This document shows positions 26,121 to 35,748 of a stretch of DNA of 55,151 bases, piece by piece. The notes under the pieces are model-generated. The model was not told the DNA's origin. It did not search any database and saw nothing but the letters and a program-made list of their open reading frames with translations. How positions within the stretch are numbered: the first letter of the stretch is position 1; the number at the start of each line of letters is the position of its first letter. Source of the DNA: Bacteroidota bacterium (GTDB lineage Bacteria > Bacteroidota > Bacteroidia > AKYH767-A > OLB10); the NCBI GenBank assembly GCA_024638565.1, contig JAHEKC010000009.1, positions 1-55,151 on the forward strand, written 5' to 3'. The position numbers and the translations under genes are program-made.

Positions 26121-27715
26121 CGGGCCCCGGCTTTAAAAAGCAGCTTGCCTTGCGGCGATGAAAGGCTGCCAAGCCGGATGATACTGATCGCGGGAAGATC
26201 CCCGGACAAGGATAGCTCGCCGCCCCCGGGTGGCAGCACGTATTCCTGTAGCAGGCTTCCCGCAAGGTCATACAACCTGCATGTAACAGGCCGCGTCATG
26301 CCGGTGGACACGTGCAGCGTTCCATGTGCAGGATTAGGGAATATACTCCACCCCGCGCCGGCCTGGGAGTGGATGCCGGTCGTCGACCCGAATTTCGCAA
26401 GGAAAAGATCGGTCATCCCGAACCCCGAAAGGCCGGTGTTCCCGAAGACCACGTTCTGTTCATAGACACCTGTCACCCATACCACGCCTGCCGCATCGGC
26501 CTCGATGCCGTAGCCGCGGTCAAAACCGGCACCGCCCTCATCCCACGCCCACTGGTATGTTCCGGACGAGTTTAACGCGGTAATAAATACATCCTTGTCG
26601 CCCGCGGACACCAGCGTGGTGTTGCCGAACGAAGCACTGTCCTCGAAAGACCCGGTTGCATAAACCATTCCCTGCCCGTCGACCGAGATGGCATAGGCGC
26701 GATCCGATCCCTTGCCGCCACCGGCCACCGCCCAGCCGAACACGCCCGTTGGTCCCAGGCGGGCAATGAATGCATCATCCTCCCCGGCAGCAACCAGGGT
26801 GGTGGAACCGAACTGTGCCGTACCCCGGAAGGCGCCTGTAATGTAAAAGTTACCGGATGCGTCCGCATCGGCTTCATAGGCCCCGTCATTGGCGGAACCA
26901 CCCGCCTTGACGGCCCACAGGAAATTTCCGCCCGCATCCGCCTTGGCGGCGAAGACCTCCCGTCCCGCGGTAGCTGCATTCAGGGCGATACCGCCAAACG
27001 TGGCCACGTTGTTAAAGAAACCGGTAATGCACACTTCCCCGTTCGGGTCCACGGCCAGCCCGCGGCCACGGTCCTCGCCGGTACCGCCCGCTCGCTTGGT
27101 CCACAGCAGGCCGCCGAAGCTGTTGAACTTTGCGACGAAAATATCAGAAGAGCCAATGCTCGTGAGGGACGGCTGTCCGAAAAAGCAGACGCTCTCGAAA
27201 CTTCCGGTCATGTAAAGGTTTCCATTTCCGTCGGGTTCGATGCTGTGAACCTCTTCAATACCCGTTCCGCCAATACTGAATGTATAAAGGATGGTTCCCG
27301 AAGGATCGTACTTAACCAGGAAAATATCTGACATGCCAACGGATCCAAATTGAGTTGTACTGAAGGTGATGTTACCCTCAAACTCGCCGGCCACGTAAAC
27401 ATTTCCGGCTCCGTCCACGGTGATGACATGGCCACCCTGCTCGAGAGGCCCTCCGGCCTGGTCTATCCAACTCACGTTGCCGGAAGCATCATACTTCACC
27501 ACGTACATGTCCCCTCCGCCCAGAGTGTTTATCACGGTGCCCCCGAAATTCACGGAACCGTAGAACACCCCGGAGATGTAACTGTTTTCGTTATTGTCGT
27601 AATAGACGCAATAGGATTCGTCGACCATGGTGCTCCCGGTTCCGGTGACCCAGTTGTAAACCTGGGCATTCGCCAGGAACGGCATGAATATCAAAAGCGC
27701 GGGTATCCTGATCAT
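26117..27715 (-). CDS. SBBP-repeat beta-propeller protein with T9SS sorting domain
   Basis: Secreted protein of 532 aa. The signal peptide ends in LANA-Q near residue 17. Seven units of about 60 residues follow, each starting with a (V/I/M)-(A/T)-G-x-(F/Y) strand, a FGxxxL segment, an SxDxFxxK segment and GNxYxTG; this is the SBBP/beta-propeller repeat. The last 75 residues form a type A T9SS C-terminal domain (GWSIFPNPAHGTLHV, RLYDLAGSLLQEY, terminal GKLLFK). T9SS would carry it across the outer membrane, where the CTD is cut or anchored. The ligand is unknown. A TTACTTTG box at 27738-27745 on the minus strand is a near -7 match. Confidence 0.88.
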   Translation of the reverse strand: MIRIPALLIFMPFLANAQVYNWVTGTGSTMVDESYCVYYDNNENSYISGVFYGSVNFGGTVINTLGGGDMYVVKYDASGNVSWIDQAGGPLEQGGHVITVDGAGNVYVAGEFEGNITFSTTQFGSVGMSDIFLVKYDPSGTILYTFSIGGTGIEEVHSIEPDGNGNLYMTGSFESVCFFGQPSLTSIGSSDIFVAKFNSFGGLLWTKRAGGTGEDRGRGLAVDPNGEVCITGFFNNVATFGGIALNAATAGREVFAAKADAGGNFLWAVKAGGSANDGAYEADADASGNFYITGAFRGTAQFGSTTLVAAGEDDAFIARLGPTGVFGWAVAGGGKGSDRAYAISVDGQGMVYATGSFEDSASFGNTTLVSAGDKDVFITALNSSGTYQWAWDEGGAGFDRGYGIEADAAGVVWVTGVYEQNVVFGNTGLSGFGMTDLFLAKFGSTTGIHSQAGAGWSIFPNPAHGTLHVSTGMTRPVTCRLYDLAGSLLQEYVLPPGGGELSLSGDLPAISIIRLGSLSSPQGKLLFKAGAR

Positions 27716-27803
27716 AGGCTGGCAGGTTAGCGTTACGCAAAGTAAATGTACGCTTTTTGCCGGTAATTGACCATGGCCCCGGGGTGTGCCCGATGGCCGG
27801 GAA

Positions 27804-29237
27804 TCAGGAGGCCAGCCTTTCCAGGAAGTCGAAGGTCATGCGCACGCCGCTGCCGGAACCACCCTTGCCGCGGTAGCTGTCGGCCGCCTTGAGAAAGGAA
27901 GGACCGGCGATGTCAAAATGCATGTAGGGATAATCCGTGAAGCGGCTGAGAAACCGGCCGGCGGTGATGGCACCCCCGTACGGGCCTCCCAGGTTCTTGA
28001 TATCGGCAATGTCCGACTTGAGCATTTCGTCGTATTCCTTCCAAAACGGAAATTCAACCAGCCTTTCGAAAACATTTTCCCCGCTTTGCTTAAGGCTCCG
28101 CTTGGTCCGTTCGCTGGCGTCTCCCATGCAAACGATTCCGAGGGGTCCGATGGCTGCCGCGGCGGCACCGGTGAGGGTGGAGAATTCGAGCACCAGTTCC
28201 GGTTCGTACCGTTTGGCATAATGCAGCGCATCGGCCAGGATCATCCGGCCCTCGGCATCGGTGTTAAGCACCTCAACGGTCATCCCATTGGCCATGGTCA
28301 CCACATCGCCGGGTACATAGGCGTTGCCGTCAGGCCTGTTATCGGTTGCCGGCACCAGGGCGATTACATGCACCTGTACGTTACCCTTTGCAAGCGCATA
28401 CATCACGCTGCCGGCCACGGCGGCGCCTGCCATATCGCTTTTCATGAAGTCCATGGAATTGGCCGTAGGCTTCAGGCTGAGGCCACCGGTATCGTAAACC
28501 ACCCCTTTGCCTACCAGCACCACGGGCTTCTTGTTCACGGGTCGCCGGGGCTTCCATTCCATCACGGTAAACGTGGGCGGGGTAATACTGCCCTTGTTGA
28601 CGGCCAGCAGTCCGCCCATCTTCAGTGACTCTATCCTGGACTTGCCGAAAACGGTTACCGAAAACCCTGATGCCTTTCCCATCTTTTTGAATTCGGCGGC
28701 AAGCTCCACGGCATCCAGGTGGCTGAGCGGCGCATTGACCAGGTCCCTCGCCAGCCAGGTGGCCTCGCAACGCGCCTGCAACCGGTTAATGCGCTTGTCA
28801 ATTCGCTTGTTGGTGACAAGCTGCACGCTTGACAGCGTGTTTTGTTTCTTGTCCCGGTCCTTGCGATACCGGAGGAACTGGTAGCTGCCCAGGAAGCAGC
28901 CTTCGGCGAAAGCCATTCCCTCTTCTTCACGGCCGCGGGCAAGCACATGCACGGAAGGCTGTTTGCCACCGTTAAGCTGGCCCGCGATGGCATGTCCTGC
29001 CTTCCGCATCGTTTCCAGGACAGCGGCCCTGCCGCCCCGGCTCACCACCTGCACCCAGGCTTTCCGGTCGTACTGGTTCACCATCACAGTCTTACTGTCA
29101 TTTTCCAGTTCCCGACGGATGAAAGCCGTTTCTTCCTCCGAAAAGAATGAAGTGTCGAACTTTCCGCTTTCAGTGGCGAATGCCACCAGGTTGTCTTTTC
29201 CCTTCAGGACACCGGTCCTGCCTATTGTAAATTCCAT
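27804..29237 (-). CDS. Leucyl aminopeptidase, M17 family
   Basis: Cytoplasmic di-zinc (or manganese) aminopeptidase that removes N-terminal residues from peptides. The 477-aa protein shows the signature NTDAEGRMILADAL and metal-site segments VGKGVVYDTGGLSLKP and MKSDMAGAA. The N-terminal domain is less conserved than in E. coli PepA, so I leave the gene symbol empty. The ATG at 29237 begins MEFTIGRTGVLKG. It is divergent from mqnC with 120 bp between them, and 88 bp upstream of the SBBP gene on the same strand. Confidence 0.93.
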   Translation of the reverse strand: MEFTIGRTGVLKGKDNLVAFATESGKFDTSFFSEEETAFIRRELENDSKTVMVNQYDRKAWVQVVSRGGRAAVLETMRKAGHAIAGQLNGGKQPSVHVLARGREEEGMAFAEGCFLGSYQFLRYRKDRDKKQNTLSSVQLVTNKRIDKRINRLQARCEATWLARDLVNAPLSHLDAVELAAEFKKMGKASGFSVTVFGKSRIESLKMGGLLAVNKGSITPPTFTVMEWKPRRPVNKKPVVLVGKGVVYDTGGLSLKPTANSMDFMKSDMAGAAVAGSVMYALAKGNVQVHVIALVPATDNRPDGNAYVPGDVVTMANGMTVEVLNTDAEGRMILADALHYAKRYEPELVLEFSTLTGAAAAAIGPLGIVCMGDASERTKRSLKQSGENVFERLVEFPFWKEYDEMLKSDIADIKNLGGPYGGAITAGRFLSRFTDYPYMHFDIAGPSFLKAADSYRGKGGSGSGVRMTFDFLERLAS

Positions 29238-29357
29238 AATGTCACTTTGGTTATTTTTACGGGCTGAAATTACAAAAAACGGGGGGTACGCTGCTACCCT
29301 CAGGCCATTACCCCCTTTTTAAACTATAGCTTTCATTTCCCTGTTTTACCTACAGCC

Positions 29358-30482
29358 GTGCATACGACCGATTTGCTGAACCGGGCCCTGCAGTCCGAAT
29401 TCCTGACCGCTGACGAAGGAGTATTCCTGTTTGAGCATGCGGCCACGGCAACGCTGGCCCATACTGCCGATACACTCCGCCGTATGCGCAAGCCCGGCGA
29501 AATCGTCACCTGGATCATCGACCGAAATGTCAATACCACCAACGTCTGCGTGGCCAATTGCAAATTTTGCAACTTCTACCGTATTCCCGGCCATAAGGAG
29601 GCCTATATCACCACCATGGAGCAATACCGTGAAAAGATCGACGAGACGATCCGGCTGGGTGGCGAGCAGCTCCTCCTGCAGGGCGGGCATCATCCTGAAC
29701 TGGGCCTCTCATTCTATACCGGCCTGTTCCGGGAGCTGAAACGCCACTATCCGCAGATCAAGCTGCATGCACTGGGCCCGCCGGAGGTAGCGCATATCTG
29801 CAAGCTGGAAAACATGAGCCACCACGATGTGCTGTCCGAACTGGTGGCTGCCGGGCTGGATTCACTTCCCGGAGCCGGCGCCGAAATCCTCCATGACCGG
29901 GTCCGGCGGCTGATCAGCCAGGGCAAGTGCGGCGGCGGCGAATGGCTTGATATCATGCGTGCGGCACACAAGCTTAACCTGACGACGTCTGCCACGATGA
30001 TGTTCGGCCACGTGGAAACGCTGCAGGAACGGTTCGAGCATATGGTCTGGATAAGGGAAGTGCAGCAGGAAAAGCCGGAAGGCGCGAAGGGCTTCATCGC
30101 CTTTATCCCGTGGACCTTCCAGGACGTCGATACCACGCTTACCCGCGTGCGGGGCGTTCATAATGCCGTCACGGCGGATGAATATGTGCGTATGATCGCG
30201 CTGAGCAGGATCATGCTTCCTAACATCGAGAATATCCAGGCCTCATGGCTTACCGTGGGAAAGGCGGCGGCACAGCTGTGCCTCCATGCAGGAGCCAATG
30301 ACTTCGGATCCATTATGATCGAGGAAAACGTGGTGTCCGCCGCCGGGGCTCCCCACCGGTTTACGTCTGCCGGAATCCAGGCGGCCATCCGGGAAGCGGG
30401 CTTCACGCCCCGGCTGCGAAACCAGCAATACAATTACAGGGAGCTACCATCCGGAATGGAGCAGCAGGAGATCGTCTATTAG
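29358..30482 (+). CDS. mqnC: Cyclic dehypoxanthinyl futalosine synthase
   Basis: Radical SAM enzyme of the futalosine route to menaquinone; it cyclises dehypoxanthinyl futalosine. The cluster motif is CVANCKFCNF (C64, C68, C71). TWIIDRNVNTTNVCV, GGEQLLLQGGHHPELGL, LHALGPPEVAHI and TSATMMFGHVET are typical of MqnC. MqnE has a different N-R-Q-I-N-P-T lead-in, so I call MqnC rather than MqnE. The start is GTG at 29358. No other mqn gene is nearby. Its presence implies menaquinone, which suits the complex I operon 10 kb away. Confidence 0.93.
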   Translation: MHTTDLLNRALQSEFLTADEGVFLFEHAATATLAHTADTLRRMRKPGEIVTWIIDRNVNTTNVCVANCKFCNFYRIPGHKEAYITTMEQYREKIDETIRLGGEQLLLQGGHHPELGLSFYTGLFRELKRHYPQIKLHALGPPEVAHICKLENMSHHDVLSELVAAGLDSLPGAGAEILHDRVRRLISQGKCGGGEWLDIMRAAHKLNLTTSATMMFGHVETLQERFEHMVWIREVQQEKPEGAKGFIAFIPWTFQDVDTTLTRVRGVHNAVTADEYVRMIALSRIMLPNIENIQASWLTVGKAAAQLCLHAGANDFGSIMIEENVVSAAGAPHRFTSAGIQAAIREAGFTPRLRNQQYNYRELPSGMEQQEIVY

Positions 30483-30550
30483 ATTGATTTTCAGTAGTAA
30501 TAGCCCCCTTTTGTGTAATAAATATTACAAACCTCCAAACGAATTTTGAG

Positions 30551-30558
30551 TATCTTTG
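30551..30558 (+). promoter_or_regulatory. -7 box of the M43 protease promoter
   Basis: TATCTTTG is a perfect TAnnTTTG match, 32 bp before the ATG at 30591, giving a leader of about 25 nt. I see no TTTG at the standard 19-bp distance; the AT-rich stretch at 30509-30530 lies upstream. Confidence 0.6.
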
Positions 30559-30590
30559 TAGTATCTACATAACCAATAATATCCGCTAAT

Positions 30591-32687
30591 ATGAAGAGAT
30601 TCAACCCCTTTGCGGCGATTGCCGTTGTGATTGCCTTTTCCCTGACCGCCTATGGCCAGGAGCCGAAAATCTGCCTCACGGAAGTGATGTTCCAGGAGCG
30701 CGCCAAGGCCGACCCTTCCCTCCTGCTCAAAAGGGCAGCCATGGAACAGGAAACGGCAGCATTCGTTTCCATGAACCAGGGCATGAAGAAATCCGGCGTG
30801 GCAAAGGTCATCCCGGTAGTCTTCCATGTCATCCATGAAGCAGACGGCAGCAATATCTCCAAGGCACAGATCGAGAATGCACTTGTTCTCCTGAACCAGG
30901 ATTTCAGCCGCACGAACCCTGACGCAAGCCAGACCCCGTCTGTATTCCAGCCGCTGGGTGCCGATACCGAGATTGAATTCCGGCTGGCCCAGAAGGACCC
31001 CAACGGGAATTGCACGGACGGGATCACCCGGACCTATTCGCACCTTGCCAACAACGCACGGAACAACGTAAAAGGCCTGATTTACTGGCCCAGCAACATG
31101 TACCTGAATGTTTGGACCGTCAAGTCCATCGAGAACGTCAACGGCACGCCCGGACAGGTCATTGGTTTCTCCCAGTTCCCGGGAACCGGCCCGGCCACCA
31201 CGGACGGCGTGGTACTGGTCCATAACTATGTAGGCGATATTGGTACCGCCGCCAGCAGCAATTACAAAGGCCGGACCTTTACTCACGAGGTGGGGCACTG
31301 GTTCAACCTGCGTCATATCTGGGGTGATGCCACGTGCGGCAACGATATGGTATCCGATACGCCGGTTCAGAATGTAAACAACTCCACCTGCCCTTCCTTC
31401 CCGAAGATCGATGTGCAGTGCAACAACGGACCCAGCGGGGCCATGTTCTCCAATTACATGGACTACACGCGTGGCAACTGTCAGAACATTTTCACCTGGG
31501 GCCAGAATGCACGCATGCAGGCAGCGCTTAATTCCTCCACCAGCGGAAGGAATAACCTGTGGAGCCAGTCCAACCTCGTCGCAACCGGGACGGACGGCTC
31601 ACCGCCACAACTCTGTGCACCCGTGGCGGCTTTCAACTCCAATGCGCAATTCATCTGTGAAGGGGCCTCCATCACCTGGCAGGATTTCTCCTACAACGGA
31701 ACGGTGGCCAACTGGGACTGGCAGTTTGGCGGTGGAACGCCTTCGAGCTCTACCCAGCAAAACCCCACCATCACCTATAACACGCCCGGCACCTATGGTG
31801 TCACCCTTACTGTTTCCAATGCCTCCGGCAACGACAGCAAGTCCGTGAACGGTGTGGTGATCGTAAGTCCGGCCTCGGCAAGCGTGATCAACTACCCGTG
31901 GAGCGAAGGCTTCGAGTCGGGCGGATTTCCGAAGGCCGACTGGTTCCTGACCAATGAAAGTCCCTTCACCAACACCTGGGAGCTCACCTCCCTTGCGGCA
32001 CATAGCGGAGCCAACAGCGTTTACATCAACAACTACATCGGTAACGGCAACGGGGTGGACGAATTTATCACCAACAGCTTCAACCTGTCGTTTATGACCG
32101 GTACGACCCTGTCTTACTGGCGGGCATTCGCACACCGTGCACAAACCCCGAATGACATTTTACGCGTTTACGCATCATCCAACTGCGGGCAGCTTTGGAC
32201 ATTGCGCCTGACCCGTTCGGGCCTTTCGCTGTCTACCGCCGGACTCATTTCGAGCCCGTTCTACCCCAACGCGTCGCAGTGGACACAGGACAACGTAAGC
32301 CTGGCTGCTTCCCTGTTCTCTGGCAAACCCAACGTACGGATCAAGTTCCAGTACACGCAGGACACCGGGAACAACATATACATTGACGACATCAACCTCA
32401 ACGGCACGGTTTCCGTGAATGAAATCGATAAGGTGGAAGTTCCGCTCGAGGTGTATCCCAATCCCACGCCTTCCAAGGCCAGCATCGAATTCCAGCTCGA
32501 CCGCGAAGCGGCTGTTACGCTGCAGATTGTCGATATGACCGGCAGGCAGGTACGCATCCTGGCGCAGCAGCGCCTGCCGGCCGGGGAATACCTTTACGAT
32601 GTGGACGCCGGCCTTGCCGCCGGGAGCTATTTCGTTCACCTGCGTATCGGCAACCAGCTGGCCGTCCGCAAGCTCATTATCGAGTAA
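30591..32687 (+). CDS. M43 (pappalysin-type) zinc metalloprotease with PKD and T9SS sorting domains
   Basis: Secreted protease of 698 aa. The signal peptide ends in AYGQ near residue 23. The metzincin domain contains HEVGHWFNLRH (ligands H232, H236, H242; catalytic E233) and a Met-turn in SNYMDY (M290); six cysteines nearby suggest disulfides. A PKD domain follows (about 345-425, with DWQFGGGTPSSS and YNTPGTYGVTLTVSN), then a MAM/jelly-roll-like region (WSEGFESGGFP to IYIDDINL) and a type A CTD (VYPNPTPSKASIEF, IVDMTGRQVR, LAVRKLIIE). It is most likely a T9SS cargo that degrades extracellular protein. Confidence 0.93.
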   Translation: MKRFNPFAAIAVVIAFSLTAYGQEPKICLTEVMFQERAKADPSLLLKRAAMEQETAAFVSMNQGMKKSGVAKVIPVVFHVIHEADGSNISKAQIENALVLLNQDFSRTNPDASQTPSVFQPLGADTEIEFRLAQKDPNGNCTDGITRTYSHLANNARNNVKGLIYWPSNMYLNVWTVKSIENVNGTPGQVIGFSQFPGTGPATTDGVVLVHNYVGDIGTAASSNYKGRTFTHEVGHWFNLRHIWGDATCGNDMVSDTPVQNVNNSTCPSFPKIDVQCNNGPSGAMFSNYMDYTRGNCQNIFTWGQNARMQAALNSSTSGRNNLWSQSNLVATGTDGSPPQLCAPVAAFNSNAQFICEGASITWQDFSYNGTVANWDWQFGGGTPSSSTQQNPTITYNTPGTYGVTLTVSNASGNDSKSVNGVVIVSPASASVINYPWSEGFESGGFPKADWFLTNESPFTNTWELTSLAAHSGANSVYINNYIGNGNGVDEFITNSFNLSFMTGTTLSYWRAFAHRAQTPNDILRVYASSNCGQLWTLRLTRSGLSLSTAGLISSPFYPNASQWTQDNVSLAASLFSGKPNVRIKFQYTQDTGNNIYIDDINLNGTVSVNEIDKVEVPLEVYPNPTPSKASIEFQLDREAAVTLQIVDMTGRQVRILAQQRLPAGEYLYDVDAGLAAGSYFVHLRIGNQLAVRKLIIE

Positions 32688-32710
32688 GCAAGGCAGGCAG
32701 GACCCTGATC

Positions 32711-33148
32711 ATGAACGAGGAGAAGGGGCGCAATGCAGCCCCCGGGGAGTTGTCCCTTAAAATTTCCTATGTGCTGTACGCTCCACCGCTGCAGGCATTC
32801 AGCGCGCTCACTGATTCCGCGCAGATTGCACAGTGGAGCGGCAGCCATGGCGAAGTACAAGGGCAGGTCGATGGTGTCTTCGAATATTTCGACGGCTGGG
32901 TAAAAGGAAAAGTGGTTGCATGGGAACAGGGAAAGCAGCTGTCACTGACCTGGAAGCCGAAGGAATGGAATCGCAAGACTCCTGATTCACTGGTCACCTT
33001 GACATTCAGCGCACATGCGGCCGGTACGGAGCTGACCATCGAGCATACCCACTTCCCGGGCAACGAGGAAGCCAAAAAACACCACTCCGGCTGGATCGAC
33101 CATGTGCTGGAGCCGCTGAACGATCATTTCACCCTGGCGCTTCAGTAG
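32711..33148 (+). CDS. SRPBCC / AHSA1-like domain protein
   Basis: Small cytoplasmic protein of 145 aa with the START-like helix-grip fold. Recognisable parts are LKISYVLYAPPLQAFSALTD, the G-x-V-E-Y-F segment (GVFEYFDGWVKGKV), LSLTWKPKEW and the C-terminal helix (SGWIDHVLEPLNDHF). AHSA1-like proteins bind hydrophobic ligands or partners, and the role here is unknown. It starts 23 bp after the protease gene. Its last 7 bp overlap the end of the convergent AsmA-like gene. Confidence 0.85.
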   Translation: MNEEKGRNAAPGELSLKISYVLYAPPLQAFSALTDSAQIAQWSGSHGEVQGQVDGVFEYFDGWVKGKVVAWEQGKQLSLTWKPKEWNRKTPDSLVTLTFSAHAAGTELTIEHTHFPGNEEAKKHHSGWIDHVLEPLNDHFTLALQ

Positions 33149-35643
33149 TCGGGATCGGGTTCCAGTTCGATCTGGAGTTCTTCCTCTCCCTGCGGCGGCG
33201 CTTCTTTTTCCTTTTTTCCGAATTCCTCCTGCAGGATATCCTTCAGCACCTGCTTTTCCTTGCGGATGTCAGAAGCGATCTTCTGCCTGACCCCCCTGGC
33301 ATCATAGGTAAACCTGGGATCCTCGGCTGGTCCTTTCATGGCGATGAAGAGCCTGCTGCGGCCCAGGTTGTCCTCCTCGATGGTACCGAACTCGGTATTC
33401 ATATTCCGCACCTTCTTTCCAAGCAGCTGGCTCAGCAACAGCTGCAGCTGGTAATCGATCATGTTGTCAAATGAATGTGTCCCGCTGAGAACGATGTTCA
33501 TCGCACTCGAGTTGATCTCCATTTGAGGTATGTGTACCGTCCTGCTCTCAATGCGGATGCTGTTTTTCAAAGTTGAAAACCGGATGCGGTTCAGATCGGC
33601 GCCCTTGACGAGCTTCGACAACGCCGCCATGGGAGAGAACTCCAGCAACTCCCCGTTAGCTATCTCCAGGTCAGCGGTAGCCCTGATCCGGTCGGTGTTG
33701 CAGTCCAGCGAACTGCTCCATCGTGAATCGAAATCCACCTCGGCGGTCACCTGCCCGCGCAGGTTCCGGTCTGTAAGTGCCTCCTGCCCGAAATTTCCCA
33801 TCTCGTAGAACAGCTTATGGATGTCCACGCCGGTCACGGATGCACGGTACCGCATGGCCAGGCTGTCGGCTCCGGTCTCCCGGATCGAACCGCTCATGCT
33901 TACGCTTCCATCCATGGCCCTGAACCGGAGGCGCTCGGTATACAGTTCTTCAGCTCGCAGGTGCACGGTCCCCCGCAGCTCCTGTGCCGTAAACCTGTTG
34001 AACCGGAACCGTTCTATCGAGGCTTGCATGGTAAATGCAACGTTGTCCGCAAACCGGATACGGTATACCGTATCACGCAAGGTTACCGTCGTATCCCGTT
34101 CGAGGATATCATTCAGGACCAGGTTGGATGAGGTCAAATCCAGCTTCATATCCAGTTTCTCGCCATCGCCGAAAAGGTATCCGAAGAAATTGCGCAGTTC
34201 GCCGGAAAAGGTGAAGTTGCTGCTTCCAATGCGGCCTGCCAGCGTGGATAGCTTCAGGTTATTGCGCTCCAGTGTCATGGCACCGGTAATTTCCTTCACC
34301 CCGTTGGGCCTGCCTTTCAGTTTCAGGGCACCGTCCTTCCAGCTGACGTTTCCTGACGATACATAAGTCGTGGGGCGGCTCAGCTTGCCGGTGAACGACG
34401 CGCCGCGGACCTCCAGTGTCCCTTTCATATAATCGAGCGTGTCAGGCCGGTAGAACCGGCTCAGCGCCTCGAGATCAGCGACAGCCGATGCTTCGCAATC
34501 CAGCAGGGGATCGTCCAGGTTCCTGACCAGCAGCCGGCCGCTGAACGGCTGTCCACGGAACGAACCGGATACACGGTTGAACGCTAGTGAGTCGCCTTTC
34601 CCGCTGCCACTGTTCGCACCAGCATAAAACCCGCTTACATTCAATGCTTCCACGCTGATGTCACTGCCGGGGGCCCGCGCGGATGCATCAGTGGTCTCGA
34701 ACGCCAGGCGGTACTGCGGTCGTTGTGTGCCGGACGACCGGCCGCTGATGGTCAATTCCAGTTCCGCAATGCCGGTCAGGCGGTAATCCCGCCAACGGGT
34801 TGCCTGCGCCTCCGGTAACAGGGAGATCAGGTCGGCGAAGCCTGATTTGCCGGAGGAGATGGTCAGCCGGTAATCGGTATGGCTTTCGGCATTCCGTATG
34901 TCCCCGTTAACGGCAAAATCCATTTCGCCGATCCGGATCTTGGAACCCCTGAAGCGGATGCTGTCGGCTGCCAGGTCCATTTGCAGCCCCAGGGACGCGA
35001 CCACACCGGACAGGTACCGGTTGCCATCCACACTTATGTTACCGATCCCGAGGTCCGCATGGGCGGCAATATAGGTCCGGTCACCTTCAAACCGTACATC
35101 CAGCCTGCCATCTTCCACGAAACCCGCATGCGACTGGTTGGCTTTTTCATGCACGTAACTGAGCGCCATGTTTTGCAGCTTGATATTTTCCAGGTGCACA
35201 TTCAGCGAGGCCGAGTCACTGGTATTTGTTCTCCAGATTTGGTAGTTGGCCTTCCCTTCCGCATTTACATGAATGTACACGTGGCCGTCCCTGATCTTGG
35301 CCTGCTCAAGCACGTACCGCCCGGTCCAGAGGTTGGTAACCTTGAATAACAGCGACAGCGACCGTGCGGCCAGCAGCGTGTCTCCTCCCGCCGGCACCAC
35401 CGACACCCCTTTACAGTTTACAGAGGCAAAGGGGAAGTGCCTGATCAGCGAGAACCGGATGTCTTCCACGTTCACTTCAGCATCAAGCCGTTCGTTTATT
35501 TCCCCTAACACCAGCTGCTTGATGGAATCGCCGTATTGCCACGTCAGCACGGCTGCCAGGGACATGAAGACCGCGGCCACCACGGCAACCCACAACAGGA
35601 CCTTTCTCAGCCGGATACGGGACGACACGGGGGTGTTTTCCAT
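33142..35643 (-). CDS. AsmA-like envelope protein
   Basis: An 833-aa protein with one N-terminal membrane anchor (VLLWVAVVAAVFMSLAAVL, about residues 14-34) and a long periplasmic part built of beta-strand repeats, ending in the AsmA-like C-terminal region (LRGTVHLRAEELYTERLRF to IRIESRTVHIPQMEIN). This family forms rod-like bridges and is linked to lipid traffic or outer-membrane assembly. The C-terminal 50 residues are charged (KKEKEAPPQGEEE). A perfect -7 box lies at 35652-35659, so the transcript would start about two bases before the ATG at 35643; GTG at codon 6 is an alternative start. Confidence 0.88.
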   Translation of the reverse strand: MENTPVSSRIRLRKVLLWVAVVAAVFMSLAAVLTWQYGDSIKQLVLGEINERLDAEVNVEDIRFSLIRHFPFASVNCKGVSVVPAGGDTLLAARSLSLLFKVTNLWTGRYVLEQAKIRDGHVYIHVNAEGKANYQIWRTNTSDSASLNVHLENIKLQNMALSYVHEKANQSHAGFVEDGRLDVRFEGDRTYIAAHADLGIGNISVDGNRYLSGVVASLGLQMDLAADSIRFRGSKIRIGEMDFAVNGDIRNAESHTDYRLTISSGKSGFADLISLLPEAQATRWRDYRLTGIAELELTISGRSSGTQRPQYRLAFETTDASARAPGSDISVEALNVSGFYAGANSGSGKGDSLAFNRVSGSFRGQPFSGRLLVRNLDDPLLDCEASAVADLEALSRFYRPDTLDYMKGTLEVRGASFTGKLSRPTTYVSSGNVSWKDGALKLKGRPNGVKEITGAMTLERNNLKLSTLAGRIGSSNFTFSGELRNFFGYLFGDGEKLDMKLDLTSSNLVLNDILERDTTVTLRDTVYRIRFADNVAFTMQASIERFRFNRFTAQELRGTVHLRAEELYTERLRFRAMDGSVSMSGSIRETGADSLAMRYRASVTGVDIHKLFYEMGNFGQEALTDRNLRGQVTAEVDFDSRWSSSLDCNTDRIRATADLEIANGELLEFSPMAALSKLVKGADLNRIRFSTLKNSIRIESRTVHIPQMEINSSAMNIVLSGTHSFDNMIDYQLQLLLSQLLGKKVRNMNTEFGTIEEDNLGRSRLFIAMKGPAEDPRFTYDARGVRQKIASDIRKEKQVLKDILQEEFGKKEKEAPPQGEEELQIELEPDPDY

Positions 35644-35651
35644 TGAAGATT

Positions 35652-35659
35652 CAAATTTA
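35652..35659 (-). promoter_or_regulatory. -7 box upstream of the AsmA-like gene
   Basis: On the minus strand this reads TAAATTTG, a perfect TAnnTTTG match. The predicted transcript start near 35645 almost coincides with the ATG at 35643, pointing to a nearly leaderless message or to a slightly later start codon. A TTTG lies 25 bp upstream, further than standard. Confidence 0.5.
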
Positions 35660-35693
35660 AAGCCAGGGAACGTTGCATCAGGGTCAAACCCGG

Positions 35694-35724
35694 TTTGTTT
35701 AGTAATAGGTATATGTTAATTTAG
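35694..35724 (+). promoter_or_regulatory. -33/-7 promoter of the Asp-box propeller gene
   Basis: TTTG at 35694-35697 and TAATTTAG at 35717-35724 are exactly 19 bp apart; the -33 box is perfect and the -7 box has one mismatch. The ATG at 35749 lies about 18 nt past the expected transcript start. Confidence 0.62.
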
Positions 35725-35748
35725 AGGGTTCCAACCGGCTCTTGATCC

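Noticed and set aside
29358-30482. Assignment as MqnE (aminofutalosine synthase)
   Set aside because: The lead-in IIDRNVNTTNVCV and the GGEQLLLQGG segment fit MqnC better.
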